Source of the DNA: Linum tenue
Lineage: Eukaryota; Streptophyta; Magnoliopsida; Malpighiales; Linaceae
Direction: 5' to 3'
Assembly: GCA_946122785.1 (NCBI GenBank)
Contig: CAMGYJ010000006.1
Location: 32,439,168-32,503,167, forward strand
Length of the DNA stretch: 64,000 nt
Below are positions 10,659 through 21,332 of the stretch, in pieces. The notes under the pieces were generated by a model. It was not told the DNA's origin and ran no database searches. It saw only the letters and a list, made by a program, of their open reading frames with translations. The position numbers were made by a program, and so were the translations under genes. Numbering within the stretch: position 1 is the stretch's first letter; the number at the start of each line of letters is the position of its first letter.

Positions 10659-12700
10659 TGTAGTTCATACAAGTAATAAAAATTCCTAGGATGCCATAGA
10701 TTCGTACTCCTCAAGGTCTTAGAATGCACAACTATTCACACCAACCATCATGACATCCACAAATTGAACAAGCAAACAAGAAAAGTAAAGTTGTTTAGGG
10801 GTTTTGGATTTATAGATGCATAAAAGTAAAATACGTTATTGTAATATATTGTAAAATCGAAGATCATCATGCAACCTAGGGCACATCCACATGATGCATT
10901 GATGGTTCATCTATTGTAACACCTTGTCCCTTCTTCAAAGACCACTCTCTACCCGTGCATGCGCCTCTTGCTATATAGATTTAACTAGCTAATGCGTGCT
11001 TCCATTTCATGTCATTAACTTATTAATGTAGAATGAGGAAGTTAGGATAGCATACAGTTAATTGTGGTCTTCTACAAACCATAACTATAGTCAATAGCAT
11101 CAATGATCTAATAATCAAACATTGATACTACTTGAACAATAGATGGGTGATGAATCCTCCCATACTCGCATAGCATCCATGGGGTATCTCTACAAGGTAA
11201 TTTTTTGACAATCTAGGCAGCACTAAGCACAATGCATATTCATTTTTAAAAAAAGAAAAGCACAACGCATATAGTAGCATACAATAGAATCATAAGCATC
11301 GATGGTATAGAGCATTCATACTATGGAAACATCAATGACCATCATAAGCATCGAATACAAGCAAGCATCAAGGATCATCATAGGCATCGAAATTCATAGA
11401 CAAACACAAGCATGAGATGAAATCATAGCATTCATTCACATAACAATAAACAAGAACACATCCTAATACAATCAATTTCGACTAGCTACATAGAGGAAAA
11501 GGAAGGTACCACCATTGATGTTGACAACATCTCCTTAGTTGCAGACCCCTATACTTCAACTAGACTAGGCACTCTTGTTGAGTATTACATAAATTTGTGT
11601 GTTTGTGGAGGCTTATTTGTACAATGGAATCATGCCCTCTATTTATAGGTGAGAATCCGACCTAAAATAACCTACACCAACTAGAAAGAGTCTCCTAAAC
11701 CTAGTAGACTTAGGAAACTTTGTCACCAAGGAAAAAGGATGGCGACGCTATGGTGTCGGTTGGACACCCGCTACTCTGATTCTGCATGGGTTGGGCTTCT
11801 TGATCAATGGACTTCAATTTAGGGGTGGGCATTCGGTAGGTTCGGTTTCGACCGAACCGAAATTATGAATACCGAGTCCCCGAATTCTCTCAAACCTCAA
11901 ACCTAAGTCGAACCGAATTATAATTCGGTTCGGTCGGTTTAAACCGAATTATAATTCGGTTCGGTTTTTCACCCAAAACCGAATTTGTGAAGTCACTTGT
12001 ATTTTCTCACTTTTAAATTATTTTTCACCCCTAATATAAACAATAAATATCAATTATATGCATCATCAATGATAAAATCAAACTTTTCAACACATAAGTC
12101 ATAAAACATTTCAAATATTTAAGTTTAAAAACAACTACAAACATAAAAATCCACCATTTGGAGCTTGCAATTATAGTATTTCGTTTTTTCGGTCGGAAAT
12201 TCGAAAAATCGGTTCGGTTGAAAGAACCGTAGTTTTCGAACTATCCATATTTTCCTTCCGAATTCCGAACCGAATAGCATTAATTCGGTTTAATTCGGTT
12301 TCAGTTTGGTTCGGTTCGGGTTTACCGAACCGTTTGCCCACCCCTACTTCAATTCATCAGATTTGGTTTGCAACTTAGGGTAGCGGTTGGACTCGATGCT
12401 TGGACCCCCGCTCTTTGTTTCTTCAGAATGGGTTGATTCTTCCTCATATGGGCTCGTCTTGACATAATCTAGAAACTTGTAGTTGACTTCTCCGTCATTG
12501 GACCACTCCTTCTTCGTGAAAACTCCTTAAACTTCTCTTTATAGCTCTTTTGGTCCTCCATAGTTCTTCAATGCTAGATCCAATCTTCCCTAGGTTGCTT
12601 GGTACCTTCAAAACCATTAAAAGTATACCAAGAAGGCATCAAATAGTACAAGAACATTGTTCAGTTCTATTAAAAGCTGATTGATCAAATAGATGCGATT
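10659..12700 (-). repeat. 5' LTR of element E, interrupted by a MITE
   Basis: This lies upstream of the primer site and is noncoding. A TATA-like CTATAAATAG is read on the minus strand at about 11637-11648, a sensible U3 promoter. The hAT MITE (11820-12346) splits it. The start at the high end is not clear to me; about 12700 is a guess. Confidence 0.5.
11820..12346. mobile_element. Non-autonomous hAT element (MITE), 527 bp
   Basis: The ends are TAGGGGTGGGCATTCGGT and its inverted partner ACCGTTTGCCCACCCCTA. They are flanked by a perfect 8-bp target duplication CTTCAATT (11812-11819 and 12347-12354), the hAT hallmark. The interior is full of GGTTCGGT and ACCGAA repeats, with an AT-rich centre and no ORF. 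Confidence 0.95.
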
Positions 12701-13968
12701 TAGACAAGAAATACCATTGAAATTTTTAAAGATGCTTCAATAGAAGGGGAAAATGTATGAAATATGGTAGCGAAAAAAATAAATTTTCATCAAGTAACCT
12801 ACCTATAAATCCTACATTGAGGACAATGTGTCCCTTAAGTGTTGGGGGAACGGGCATTACATGCTTATTTTGTTCATGAATGATGCCTGATTGATGATTA
12901 CTCCCCTATGTGATGAATGTGAAACATTTTTTTTATTGAAAAGGATTTGGATTGATAGGTTGCATGAGCAAAAATCTTGATTCCAGGATGTAGGTTTTTC
13001 GAGAGTTGCTTAGTTCTTTGCTTTCTCCCGCATTTTGAAGAAAAAGACAAAGACGATTGTAGCTCGTTCTTAAACGGTCTACGTTTGAGGCATCGATCAA
13101 ATATTTTCAATCAAATATCTTTAGTGGTAGTTACAAAAACACGGATACTCCAGGATGACGGTTTCCATTAGAGGATGATTAACTTGAGAACCCCACTTAG
13201 TTTTGGTTCTCTACCATTCGAAGGCCGGTCATTCTCATGTCATGGCCCCTCCAAATATGTCGAGGTATAGGGAGGTGGAAAGATCTCTAACAGCGACTCC
13301 CCTACTTGCCGGGTTTGAGACTAATTCAAAAATTTTAAATTTATTGCAACCCCAAAGAAAAACCAAAAAGAGAATAAAGGTTGAGGAGAAAGTGGAAAAA
13401 AGAACCGTTACAATGACTAACCCTCTGCCTACACCTGCGAGTTGGTATCGCATTATATCCGTTTAAAACTTCCGTATATGTACCCCCTACGTATTTTATC
13501 CGTTTAAAACTTCCATATAATTATTATTGTCAAGTCGTTTCATTTCTTTTCGTTTATTTGATGGCTCTAGTACTAAACACGCATAAAACCCGTATAATAC
13601 ATTTAATATCCGTAATTAATGAATTTAACTATTAACTTTAATATTTATTTATTTATTTTTAAAATAATTAATTTCATATATTTATGACTATTATTATACT
13701 ATTAAACATAACATTAGCTTAGAGACGAAGTAAAATAGTCGTACGTATTTTATACGTAACTTTCCCATATCGTATTTTACTAACTATGGTGATACCATGC
13801 CCTGCATCAGTCTCCTATCACGTTAAAGAACCTTTGACAAGAATCCTCATATAAAGTCGAACATTTCCATAAAAACCTAAGTATTTGTATTCCCTACTGA
13901 TCCATCTCCGAGGAACACAAATCGAGGAGGTCTTGGGGGCCAAGCAAATGCCTAATTGTTTACGAATT
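12700..13968 (+). other. Noncoding 3' region of a further plus-strand gypsy element (C)
   Basis: At 12814-12850 it has the conserved block ATTGAGGACAATGTG followed by TTAAGTGTTGGGGGAA, which marks the region after the last ORF in the other Athila-like elements. Downstream I see no gene. At 13440-13790 there is an AT-rich patch with several GTTTAAAACTTCC and CGTATTTTA repeats, possibly a MITE, but I cannot define its ends. Confidence 0.45.
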
Positions 13969-14416
13969 TGATCACACCTAAATTGGTGTTATTTAGCCTG
14001 CATTTCCTAGGTTTTTCATATAATTTTAACCGTGATTGGGTAGATTAAATTTCATTTGTAGCTTATAATGCTTCATCGCGTTAATCTATGTCTTGTTAGG
14101 TTGCAGTTGATGATATAAGCATAAAGAGCAAAGAAAGAGGGCTCATGTGTAGGCAAAGAGGATGAAATGAGGCAAAAATGGAGTTTGCAGGTGAGGAGCA
14201 AAGTTCACAGGCGAGATCCCATAGACTATGAAGAAATCAGGGCCAGAGAAGAAGTTTGTGACCGTGAATGCAGCCTCCATGCTGCAATTCCGAGGAGGTT
14301 GCAAACAATGAAGATACAGAAGGTCTCGCGGTCTGTCTCGCAGCTGTTCACATCTGAGCCCGCGACTAAGTTCGCGGCTGTGAACACTATCCCATGAACT
14401 CACCTCTAGTGCTAAC
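13969..14416 (+). repeat. Probable LTR of element C, first half
   Basis: It begins TGATCACACC, in the style of the other LTR starts, about 1.15 kb after the conserved block. It carries palindromic GTGAAC / GTTCAC and CGCGA motifs (14180-14400), as other U3 regions here do. It is interrupted at 14417 by element B and continues at 22617, where a TATA box (CCTATAAATACA, about 22716) follows. The start is a guess. Confidence 0.4.
14412..14416. repeat. Target-site duplication of element B (left)
   Basis: CTAAC lies directly before the element and again directly after it at 22617-22621. Confidence 0.9.
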
Positions 14417-15764
14417 TGACTCGCTTCTACCGTCACTCTAGAAAATGGCCAAGTGTAACCACCTCCTAAAGCGTAGTATAGCGGGTTTGGGTTTTAATGT
14501 CAACCCGGGTCCTAAGCGTGATGACTACTCCGTGAGTTCTTATTATTTAGCAGTGAAAGTGTAGTGAAGGTCCAAACAAGCAAAGCAGTTAAAGGTTGTT
14601 TTCAAGTTGAGAGAGGTCACCCGGATATGGTTCCCCCCTAGACTGCAATTAAGCCGGATTGTAATTTATCAAGTTCAAATTCAAAGATACTGCGGGAGGT
14701 TCTTAAACAGTCTGCAGTCTTGACTAAAGGTCTCCAGACCCTCTCAATCTGAGTCCCCAGCGGGCGACTAACCTCCACCGGAGTAAACAGATTGAGGCCC
14801 TAACGAACCAAACCTCCACTACCGAAGTAAATCCGGTACAAGATAGAGAATCGACTCCTCGACTAAAGTTGTCAATTCCCTACCTTCAACCAAGGATGCT
14901 CTATCAACCTAGGCAGATATTCTTTTTCTAGGTCAAAGCAGAAATAATAGGAATTTGATCAGGATTCATGCCATTCAAGAAATCAAACCTCAACTGAATA
15001 TAATCATTTCACTGAATTCGTACTTGGGTTCATACAATCAGACCTAACATGAAAATCTAGGGTTCTTCATACCCAGGTGAATGAGAAAGTTACTCCATAG
15101 AGAGAGAGGGGAAATCTAGCTCATATGCGGAAACCATACTGTGAAGGATGAGATTCTGCTTCTGGCAATCAATCAGCACTTCTCCAAGCTCAAGCCAGGC
15201 TCCAATGGTGATGGAGATCGATCTAAGGCGCTTGAAGAATCAGTTTCGTCACTTTTTCTCTCTAGGTATACGCTTTTTCTCTCTAAAACTCGGAACCCTT
15301 CAACTTTGCCCTTCTTTTCCCTTAAGAAGCTGTCAATCGCGATCCATGGTCAGAATACCCGGTCGGGTATTTTAGGTGGCGACCGGGGATGGTTGAAACG
15401 CACCGTCGAGGACAGGGGATTAATCCCTGGTCAAGGTCAAGAATACCCGACCGGGGATTTATGCTCAATGCCCGGGCCCCCTTCTGCTTCTCAAACGCCC
15501 AAAAGTGATTTTCCCTGGTCTGCTCAGATTAATACCCGGCCGGGTATTTTTGCTCATGGCCGGGTATTTTGCTCCTCCAGCACACTTCAACTCAAACGTC
15601 CTACTTTCGATCTGAAACTCGTTTCTTCGCCTCGATGCCAATGCCAAGCCCTGAAATATGACATAAACACACAACCTAGTGCGAAATCGGCCCAAAACAC
15701 GAGAATCAACATCTCAAACGGCTCAAGAATAGGGGTAAAAACATGTGCAATCAATGGTCTATCA
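14417..15764 (-). repeat. 3' LTR of element B (1348 bp)
   Basis: The plus strand runs from TGACTCGCTT to GGTCTATCA (minus: TGATAGACC ... GCGAGTCA). Palindromes of type ATACCCGGTCGGGTAT occur at about 15353-15370, 15441-15458, 15531-15549 and 15558-15570. Compared with the 5' LTR it has about 60 extra bases near 15135-15205. Confidence 0.92.
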
Positions 15765-15783
15765 AATTCCCCCACACTTAACC
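15765..15783 (-). promoter_or_regulatory. Polypurine tract of element B
   Basis: The minus strand reads TTAAGTGTGGGGGAATT directly before the LTR start TGATAGACC. Confidence 0.85.
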
Positions 15784-17162
15784 GTTTGCTTGTCCCCAAG
15801 CAAACCTAACTCAAACCAATGCAACTCTCCAGACCTCTATAGCAACAAACAACCCCGATCGTCGGTAGAGGATTTTCTAGATCATATAGTAGCTTACGAG
15901 GTCAACTGGTCTTCTAAGACGTTTCCTATCTCTCTTAAAGCGAGTACTAGACTCAAGCCAGGATCATGAGAAGAAGTAGAAGTAAGACAGCAGTTCATGG
16001 ATAAAGGGACTCACTCCATTCACAACCAAGGACTCGTTGTACCGGGGTGCTCTTTCACTTCATTTCACCGTTGGAACCCCCTTTTTTGCACTTTCATTTA
16101 CATTTCTTTTTCTCCTTTTCTTCATTCACTTGGTGGGGGTTCCAACTGCAGTCTTTTGCACGGCCGACTGTTATTAGTCGAGCAAGAGCAATTTTTGTAC
16201 ATCTGGCGCTCGCCAGAGTACTTCTTTTAACTCCTTTTCCTCAACTCGTGTGGAGGGTCAATGAAATTAATGGGGGTCGGAAGCTCTATCCGTGCCCTTA
16301 AAAACACATCCTCAAGTAGGCAAACCATTCAACGGGTGAAAATTTTACTTGTACTAGAGACAACTTAGCTTCACCTTGTAGGAGTACCCCACTAAGGATC
16401 ACTAAAATCTCTTCCAAAACCCGATTTTTGTGCAATGAACGGTGCCACACACGTTGGGCTTACCCCATGTTTAAGATTTCAATGATTTCGACATGGAGGA
16501 CCAACTGCTTTTCATTTCCCACATGAGCACCCTGTTCGATACATGAGTCCATAATACAATCCAATCAGAGTCACCATTACCACATGAATTCAACGGTCTT
16601 AGCTCCACTAATTCACAAAATCAACCGGCACAGCAGAGAGCTAGATAGGAAAAATCTTATACTTCAACATCCTCCATAGTGCTACACTACCTCCCTAGGT
16701 TGCACATTACTACAGAGACTGTCAATTCAAAGCATACTGAGCAGGCCATTTGCAAGGAAACACGTACTTGGAGCCCTCAAATCGAAATTTGGGCAGTGGA
16801 CTAGGCTCCAAGCACACAAACAGATCTAATGCAGTCAAAAGAGAAACATCCCCCCACACTTAAGTTCGACATTGCCCTCAATGGAGAAGAGGGAAAGAGA
16901 AGGGGAATGATGTTACCGGTGTGCACGGACTGCATGAGACTGGAAGGGGACCAGTCTGAGTGAAGAGGACTGGAGAGGGGACCAGTCAGGGACAAAGGTA
17001 CAGCTAAAGGGAAAATAAAAGCTCAGCCACAATACGTTAGGTCCAGTTGTAAGCCGAATAGTACATCATCCAAAAAGAAAAATAAAGAAAATAAACCAAC
17101 ACACAAGATAGTTTGCACTCGGAAAGGAAAAAACAACACAAGACGGGCCACGAGTATAGCCT
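15784..17162 (-). other. Noncoding 3' region of element B
   Basis: It lies between env-like ORF and polypurine tract and has no gene. It holds the conserved GAGGGCAATGTCGAACTTAA block followed by GTGTGGGGGG (minus strand, 16848-16880), a PPT-like tract in unexpanded form. Confidence 0.75.
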
Positions 17163-18588
17163 ACTCGACCCAGGTGAAGTCGATCTGATCCATGAGGTCG
17201 TCGTCCCCATCTGGTGGTGGTGGCGGGGGTGGTGAGTGGTCCCACCGGGTGATCCAGTGGTGCTCCTGAGGCGGGTGACAGGACTGGAGCAGGTGCTCCT
17301 GATACTCCATCATCCGCGGCTACGATCGCGCTCTCGCTCGATGTGAGCACGAGTGACTCCCATCTGAGCCTCCGTCCGGTCGAGGCGCTCGTCCACAACC
17401 GTCATCCGGGACTGGTACTCGGCCTGGTGGGCCGAATACTGCTGGTAGAACTGGACTTGATGGTCCATGAGCTGCTGGTTTTGGAGCCCGAGTTGTTGGA
17501 ACTGGAGCCCCATCTGGTGGAACTGCTTTGTGAAGAAATCCATTGACGGGCCAGAAGCCATCGACAGACCAGAAGGACCGGAGGAGGACTCGCCTCTCTC
17601 GGATCTCTGTCGTGGCTGAAGGTCCCCTGGGGGAGAGAGCGGGGGCTCCGGCTCGTCATCATCCGCCACGCCATCATCATCATCATCATCGGCCTCTTCC
17701 TCGCCGGAGTAGTCGTCCTCGTCCTCATCCTCCTCAGGGGGCAAAGACAACCCATCCACCCAGGAGCGGGTGCCATCAGAGGCCAGGAGGAGTGCATTGT
17801 GAAGCACGTCCCGGCTGAGAGGGGTGGAGCCGCCCCGTGCTGAGGCATCCGTGAGTCCCTCCAGGTCAATATCGAAGTGGCGTGCGAGGCGGGTGATCAG
17901 GGGACCACAAAAGAGATGGTTGGGTTTCCCGCTGCAACGAGAGAAGGTGGTAGCCATGAAAGAACCCAAGTGCAGCATGTGCTCCGGGTACCCCCATCGA
18001 ATACATGGCGTAGAGCACCTGCTTCGGGATCTTGTGTGAACCAGTGGCATTGGGGACGATGGAGTCGGTGATCAGCAGATTGAGGATGTGCCACTGCGGC
18101 CTAAGAGTGCGGACGGATGTCTGGCCGGCATCGAAGAAGTCCGCCCTGTAGTCGCCCCGAGCTATCTGGCGGTAGAACTCGTCCTGGTTCCAGTCCGTCG
18201 GGTGCGGGATCTCTACCTCGTGGTGCGAGTAGGGGTGGTACTGGATCCCCATGGCGTAGGCCAGCCCATCAATGGTCAGCTGTCGTGGCCGGCCACCTAG
18301 CCTGAAGGTGACAGTAAGAGAGTCCCGGACCGCTTTGGAGCGGTAGTGGTAGGTGATGTAGAACTCCCACACCAGCTCTGTGTGGGTGGGCTCCTCGATG
18401 GTCAGCAGCGTCCGCCAATCACGGTGGCTGATGGCGGTGGAGATGTCGTTCAAGCAGTGGAGCTGCTCGAAGACTCCCCACTCCAGATGGTGGTGGCGAT
18501 GGAGTACTCCGCGGGTGACCTTGCGGAACTGGTCGGCGTAATCCTGGTGCAGGCGCAGGTTCTGCACGAACGGGTGATCAAGGGACAT
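17163..18588 (-). pseudogene. Athila-type env-like ORF of element B (two frameshifts)
   Basis: It starts at ATG 18588, four bases after the candidate splice acceptor. Early blocks are VFEQLHCLNDISTAISHRDW, PTHTELVWEFY and LGGRPRQLTIDGLAYAMGI, followed by LRPQWHILNLLI. A shift at the five-base C run 17991-17995 moves the reading to a second frame that continues with FCGPLITRLARHFDIDLEGL. Then come an acidic stretch (EEEADDDDDDG), a Gln-rich segment (LQFQQLGLQNQQLMDHQ) and a coil (HIERERDRSRG). Another one-base shift near 17312 precedes a Pro-rich tail that ends near 17163. It belongs to the plant transposon protein family found after pol in Athila. No signal peptide or membrane helix is visible, so function is unknown. 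Confidence 0.8.
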
Positions 18589-18592
18589 GATC

Positions 18593-18926
18593 CTGCAAAA
18601 TCAACAAACCAAAGGTGGAGCCAAGAAAAACTTTTCAGGACCAACAGTATGGGTTCATCACCTCCCCCACACTTAAGGACCACCTAGGCTAAAAGTTTAA
18701 GCATAAACGGTTGAATCGCAAGCAACTCAACAACAATCAAGGCAAGAATCAAACATAACCGACCAATTCAATCACACGGGCAGCACACACACATTAGCCA
18801 TAGCCATTCATACTCACGGCATCCCTCACCTTAATCTAATTCAAGCATGTCAGGCAAAACACAATTCTCGGTCCTAAAATCTACAGTTCGATTTTCCAGA
18901 CAAAGAACAGCTAACAAGAAACACAC
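18593..18926 (-). other. Candidate intron before env-like ORF of element B
   Basis: On the minus strand the donor is CCAG/GTGTGT (GT at 18926-18925) and the acceptor is TTGATTTTGCAG/GATCATG (AG at 18594-18593). Both sites match the pair in element A (2002-2301). A PPT-like tract (minus strand CTTAAGTGTGGGGGAGG, 18661-18677) lies inside, as in A. Confidence 0.55.
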
Positions 18927-19194
18927 CTGGAAACTCACGTAGAACTGTAGACGAGACGCGAAGAGCGAGTGAGGGACCCAAAATTACGCCCAAAACAACC
19001 CGGGAAACTCGCCAAAAAATCGGCCGGAAAGTCGCCGAAAAACCGTCGGACGGTCGGCGAAAAAAACGACCAGCGTCGGCGGCGGATGGCGACCGACGGC
19101 GGAAAGATGGCTGCCGGCGGCGCTAAGAGAGAAGAGAGGGGAGAGGAAATGGAATGAAGAGAGAGGGAGATTTGGAAAAAATGAGAGGAGAGAG

Positions 19195-19425
19195 AGGAGC
19201 GACCCGGTCGGGCATTTTTGGGTCAAGGTCGGCGGTTTTTTGAAAATGCTACGTTCCGTGGCTGAGAAATCCCCGGCCTTGAGGCAAAAATACCCTGTCG
19301 GGTATTTTTGGGTCAAGGTCGGGGATTTGCCCTTTTGGCGCCCCGGAAGGCAGAAGGGGTCCCGGCCAAGAGGCCAAAATACCCGGTCGGGTATTTTTGG
19401 CCACGACCGGGTATTTTCCCCTTTC
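19195..19425 (-). promoter_or_regulatory. Array of ATACCCGGTCGGGTAT palindromes in env-like leader
   Basis: Copies at about 19201-19218, 19286-19310, 19377-19400 and 19404-19421 share the palindromic core CCCGGTCGGG (one copy has CCCTGTCGGG) with flanking AT and T-rich edges. The same motif is found in this element's LTRs. Its role as an internal promoter or enhancer is inference. Confidence 0.55.
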
Positions 19426-19559
19426 GGCCAAAAATCACATTCTCTCAATTTTTCGACCTCCCCTGCACGAAAACACCAAACCGAGGCAAAACAGACGACC
19501 GAACTTCAACACAGACATGCAACTGACTCAACGCGACACAAAAACACAGAACAAAAGAA

Positions 19560-21332
19560 AAAGAAATGCAAACCGTGGTGGGGTTGCCTCCCCACAAGCG
19601 CTTCTTTACCGTATTTTAGTTGGACGCCCATGGCGGAACTAAGGGCCCGCGAGTTCCACTACCAACTCCGCACGTTCGACCTCGTCCCCCAAATAGAGCT
19701 TGAGACGATGGCCATTTACTTTAAACGGTTCAGTTTGCGGGTTGGCAATTTCAATCGTGCCATACGGGAACACCTGTGTGACCGTGAACGGTCTAGACCA
19801 CCGGGAACAGAGCTTTCCGTGAAAGAGCTTCAGGCGAGATTTATAAAGGAGAACTCGATCACCAACCTGAAACTCTTTCGGACCCCGCAAACGTGCATCG
19901 TGAAGGCGCTCAGTGCGCTCCTTGTACAGCTTGGTATTCTCATAGGCGTGATAACGCCATTCCTCCAGCTCCATCATCTGCATTTTGCGTCAACACCTGC
20001 AACACTAACATCCAAGTTGAGCAGCTTAAGGGCCCAAAAGGCCTTGTGCTCTAGCTCCACGGGCAAATGGCATGCCTTTCCATAGACAAGCCGGTACGGT
20101 GAAATACCAATGGGTGTCTTGTAGGCAGTGAGGTATGCCCAGAGAGCATCATCGAGCTTGGTGGACCAATCCTTGCGGGACTGATCCACCGTCTTCTCCA
20201 GGATACGCTTGAGCTCCCGGTTCGTCAGCTCGGCTTGGCCACTTTTTTTAGGGTGATAGACCATGGACACCTTATGAGTCACACCATAGCGAGACAGTAA
20301 CTTATCAAACTGGCCTTGGAAATGGGTGCCTCGATCGCTTATGATGGCTCTAGGTGTCCCGAACCGGGAGAATAGCTTCTTCAAAAAACCACAAACACCT
20401 CTAGCATCATTAGTGGGCAAAGCTTGCGCCTCAGCCCACCTAGAGACGTAGTCAACAACAACTAAGATCTAAGTGTTTCCAAAGGATGGAGGGAAGGGGC
20501 CCATGAAGTCGATACCCTAGACATAAAAATTTTCACAGGTTATAAACACATTCTGGGGCATCTCATCACGGGCAGAGATGTTACCTGACCTCTGGCATCG
20601 GTCGCACCGGCGTGCGAAGGCGTCTGCGTCCTTGAAGAGTGTGGGCCAGTAAAAGCCCGATTGTAGCACCTTCCTCGCCGTGTGGTTTCCTCCGTGGTGA
20701 CCGCCAGTAGGTCCTTCATGACAGTGAGATAGAATGCCCTCCATCTCACTTTCCATAACACAGCGACTGATGATCCCGTCGGCTCCGATCCTGAAGAGAT
20801 GAGGGTCATCCCAGAAGTAATGCTTCAGGTCGGAGAAGAATTTCCTCTTGGTGTGAGTTGTCATCCCCTTGGGCAGCTGCTGGCCCACCAGATTATTCGC
20901 AAAATTGGAGTACCAAGGGGTGACACTCTCCACCAGGCACATCATCATCAGTCTCTCATCTGGGAAGGAGTCGTTGATCTCCTCCTCGAGGTTGTCCGCA
21001 GGAGGTGCATCCGACCGGGAGAGGTGATCGGCTGCAACATTTTCAGCTCCCTTCTTGTCCCGAATCTCGATGTCGAACTCCTGCAATAGTAAGATCCATC
21101 GTATGAGCCTAGGCTTGGCATCGTCCTTGCTCATCAGGTATCGAATCGCGGAGTGATCTGTGTACACGGTCACATGGGACAAGACCATATAAGGACGAAA
21201 CGTGTCGAAGGCAAACACCACCGCGAGCATCTCCTTCTCCGTGGTGGTGTAGTTCTCCTGGGCATCATTTAGGGTCTTCGAGGTGTAGTAGATAGGTCGG
21301 AAGTGTTGATCTCGCCTCTGCCCCAAGACAGC
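19560..21332 (-). pseudogene. RNase H and integrase of element B pol (5' deleted)
   Basis: It begins at the LTR border (21332) inside RNase [17 protein letters not shown], then [13 protein letters not shown] and [12 protein letters not shown]. The integrase zinc finger follows (GGHHGGNH ... CDRCQRSGN), then the core with [18 protein letters not shown] and [10 protein letters not shown] (three acidic residues), and the C-terminal domain ([17 protein letters not shown] ... VNGHRLKLYLGDEVE), ending at a stop at 19639. The GGGAGGCAACCCC block follows near 19570. Defects are in-frame TAG stops near 20517 (where element A has Trp) and near 20469, and a one-base shift near 19980. Gag, protease and RT palm are missing, so it is inactive alone. 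Confidence 0.88.

Larger units (their letters stand above)
7918..12700 (-). mobile_element. Decayed gag-protease LTR element E (Ty3/gypsy)
   Basis: On the minus strand the order is LTR (about 12700 to 10659), a degenerate tRNA-Asp primer site, gag, protease, and then a GGGAGGCAGCC block near 7948-7965. No RT, RNase H or integrase is seen. The 3' LTR is missing, because the element stops at 7918 against an unrelated LTR piece. The upper LTR limit is not defined. A hAT MITE sits inside the LTR. Confidence 0.65.

Noticed and set aside
17163..18588. Endogenous retrovirus with a true envelope gene
   Set aside because: The ORF has no visible signal peptide or membrane helix; it belongs to the Athila-type transposon protein family.
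19240..20085. 281-codon plus-strand frame
   Set aside because: It is antisense to the real pol fragment and leader of element B.
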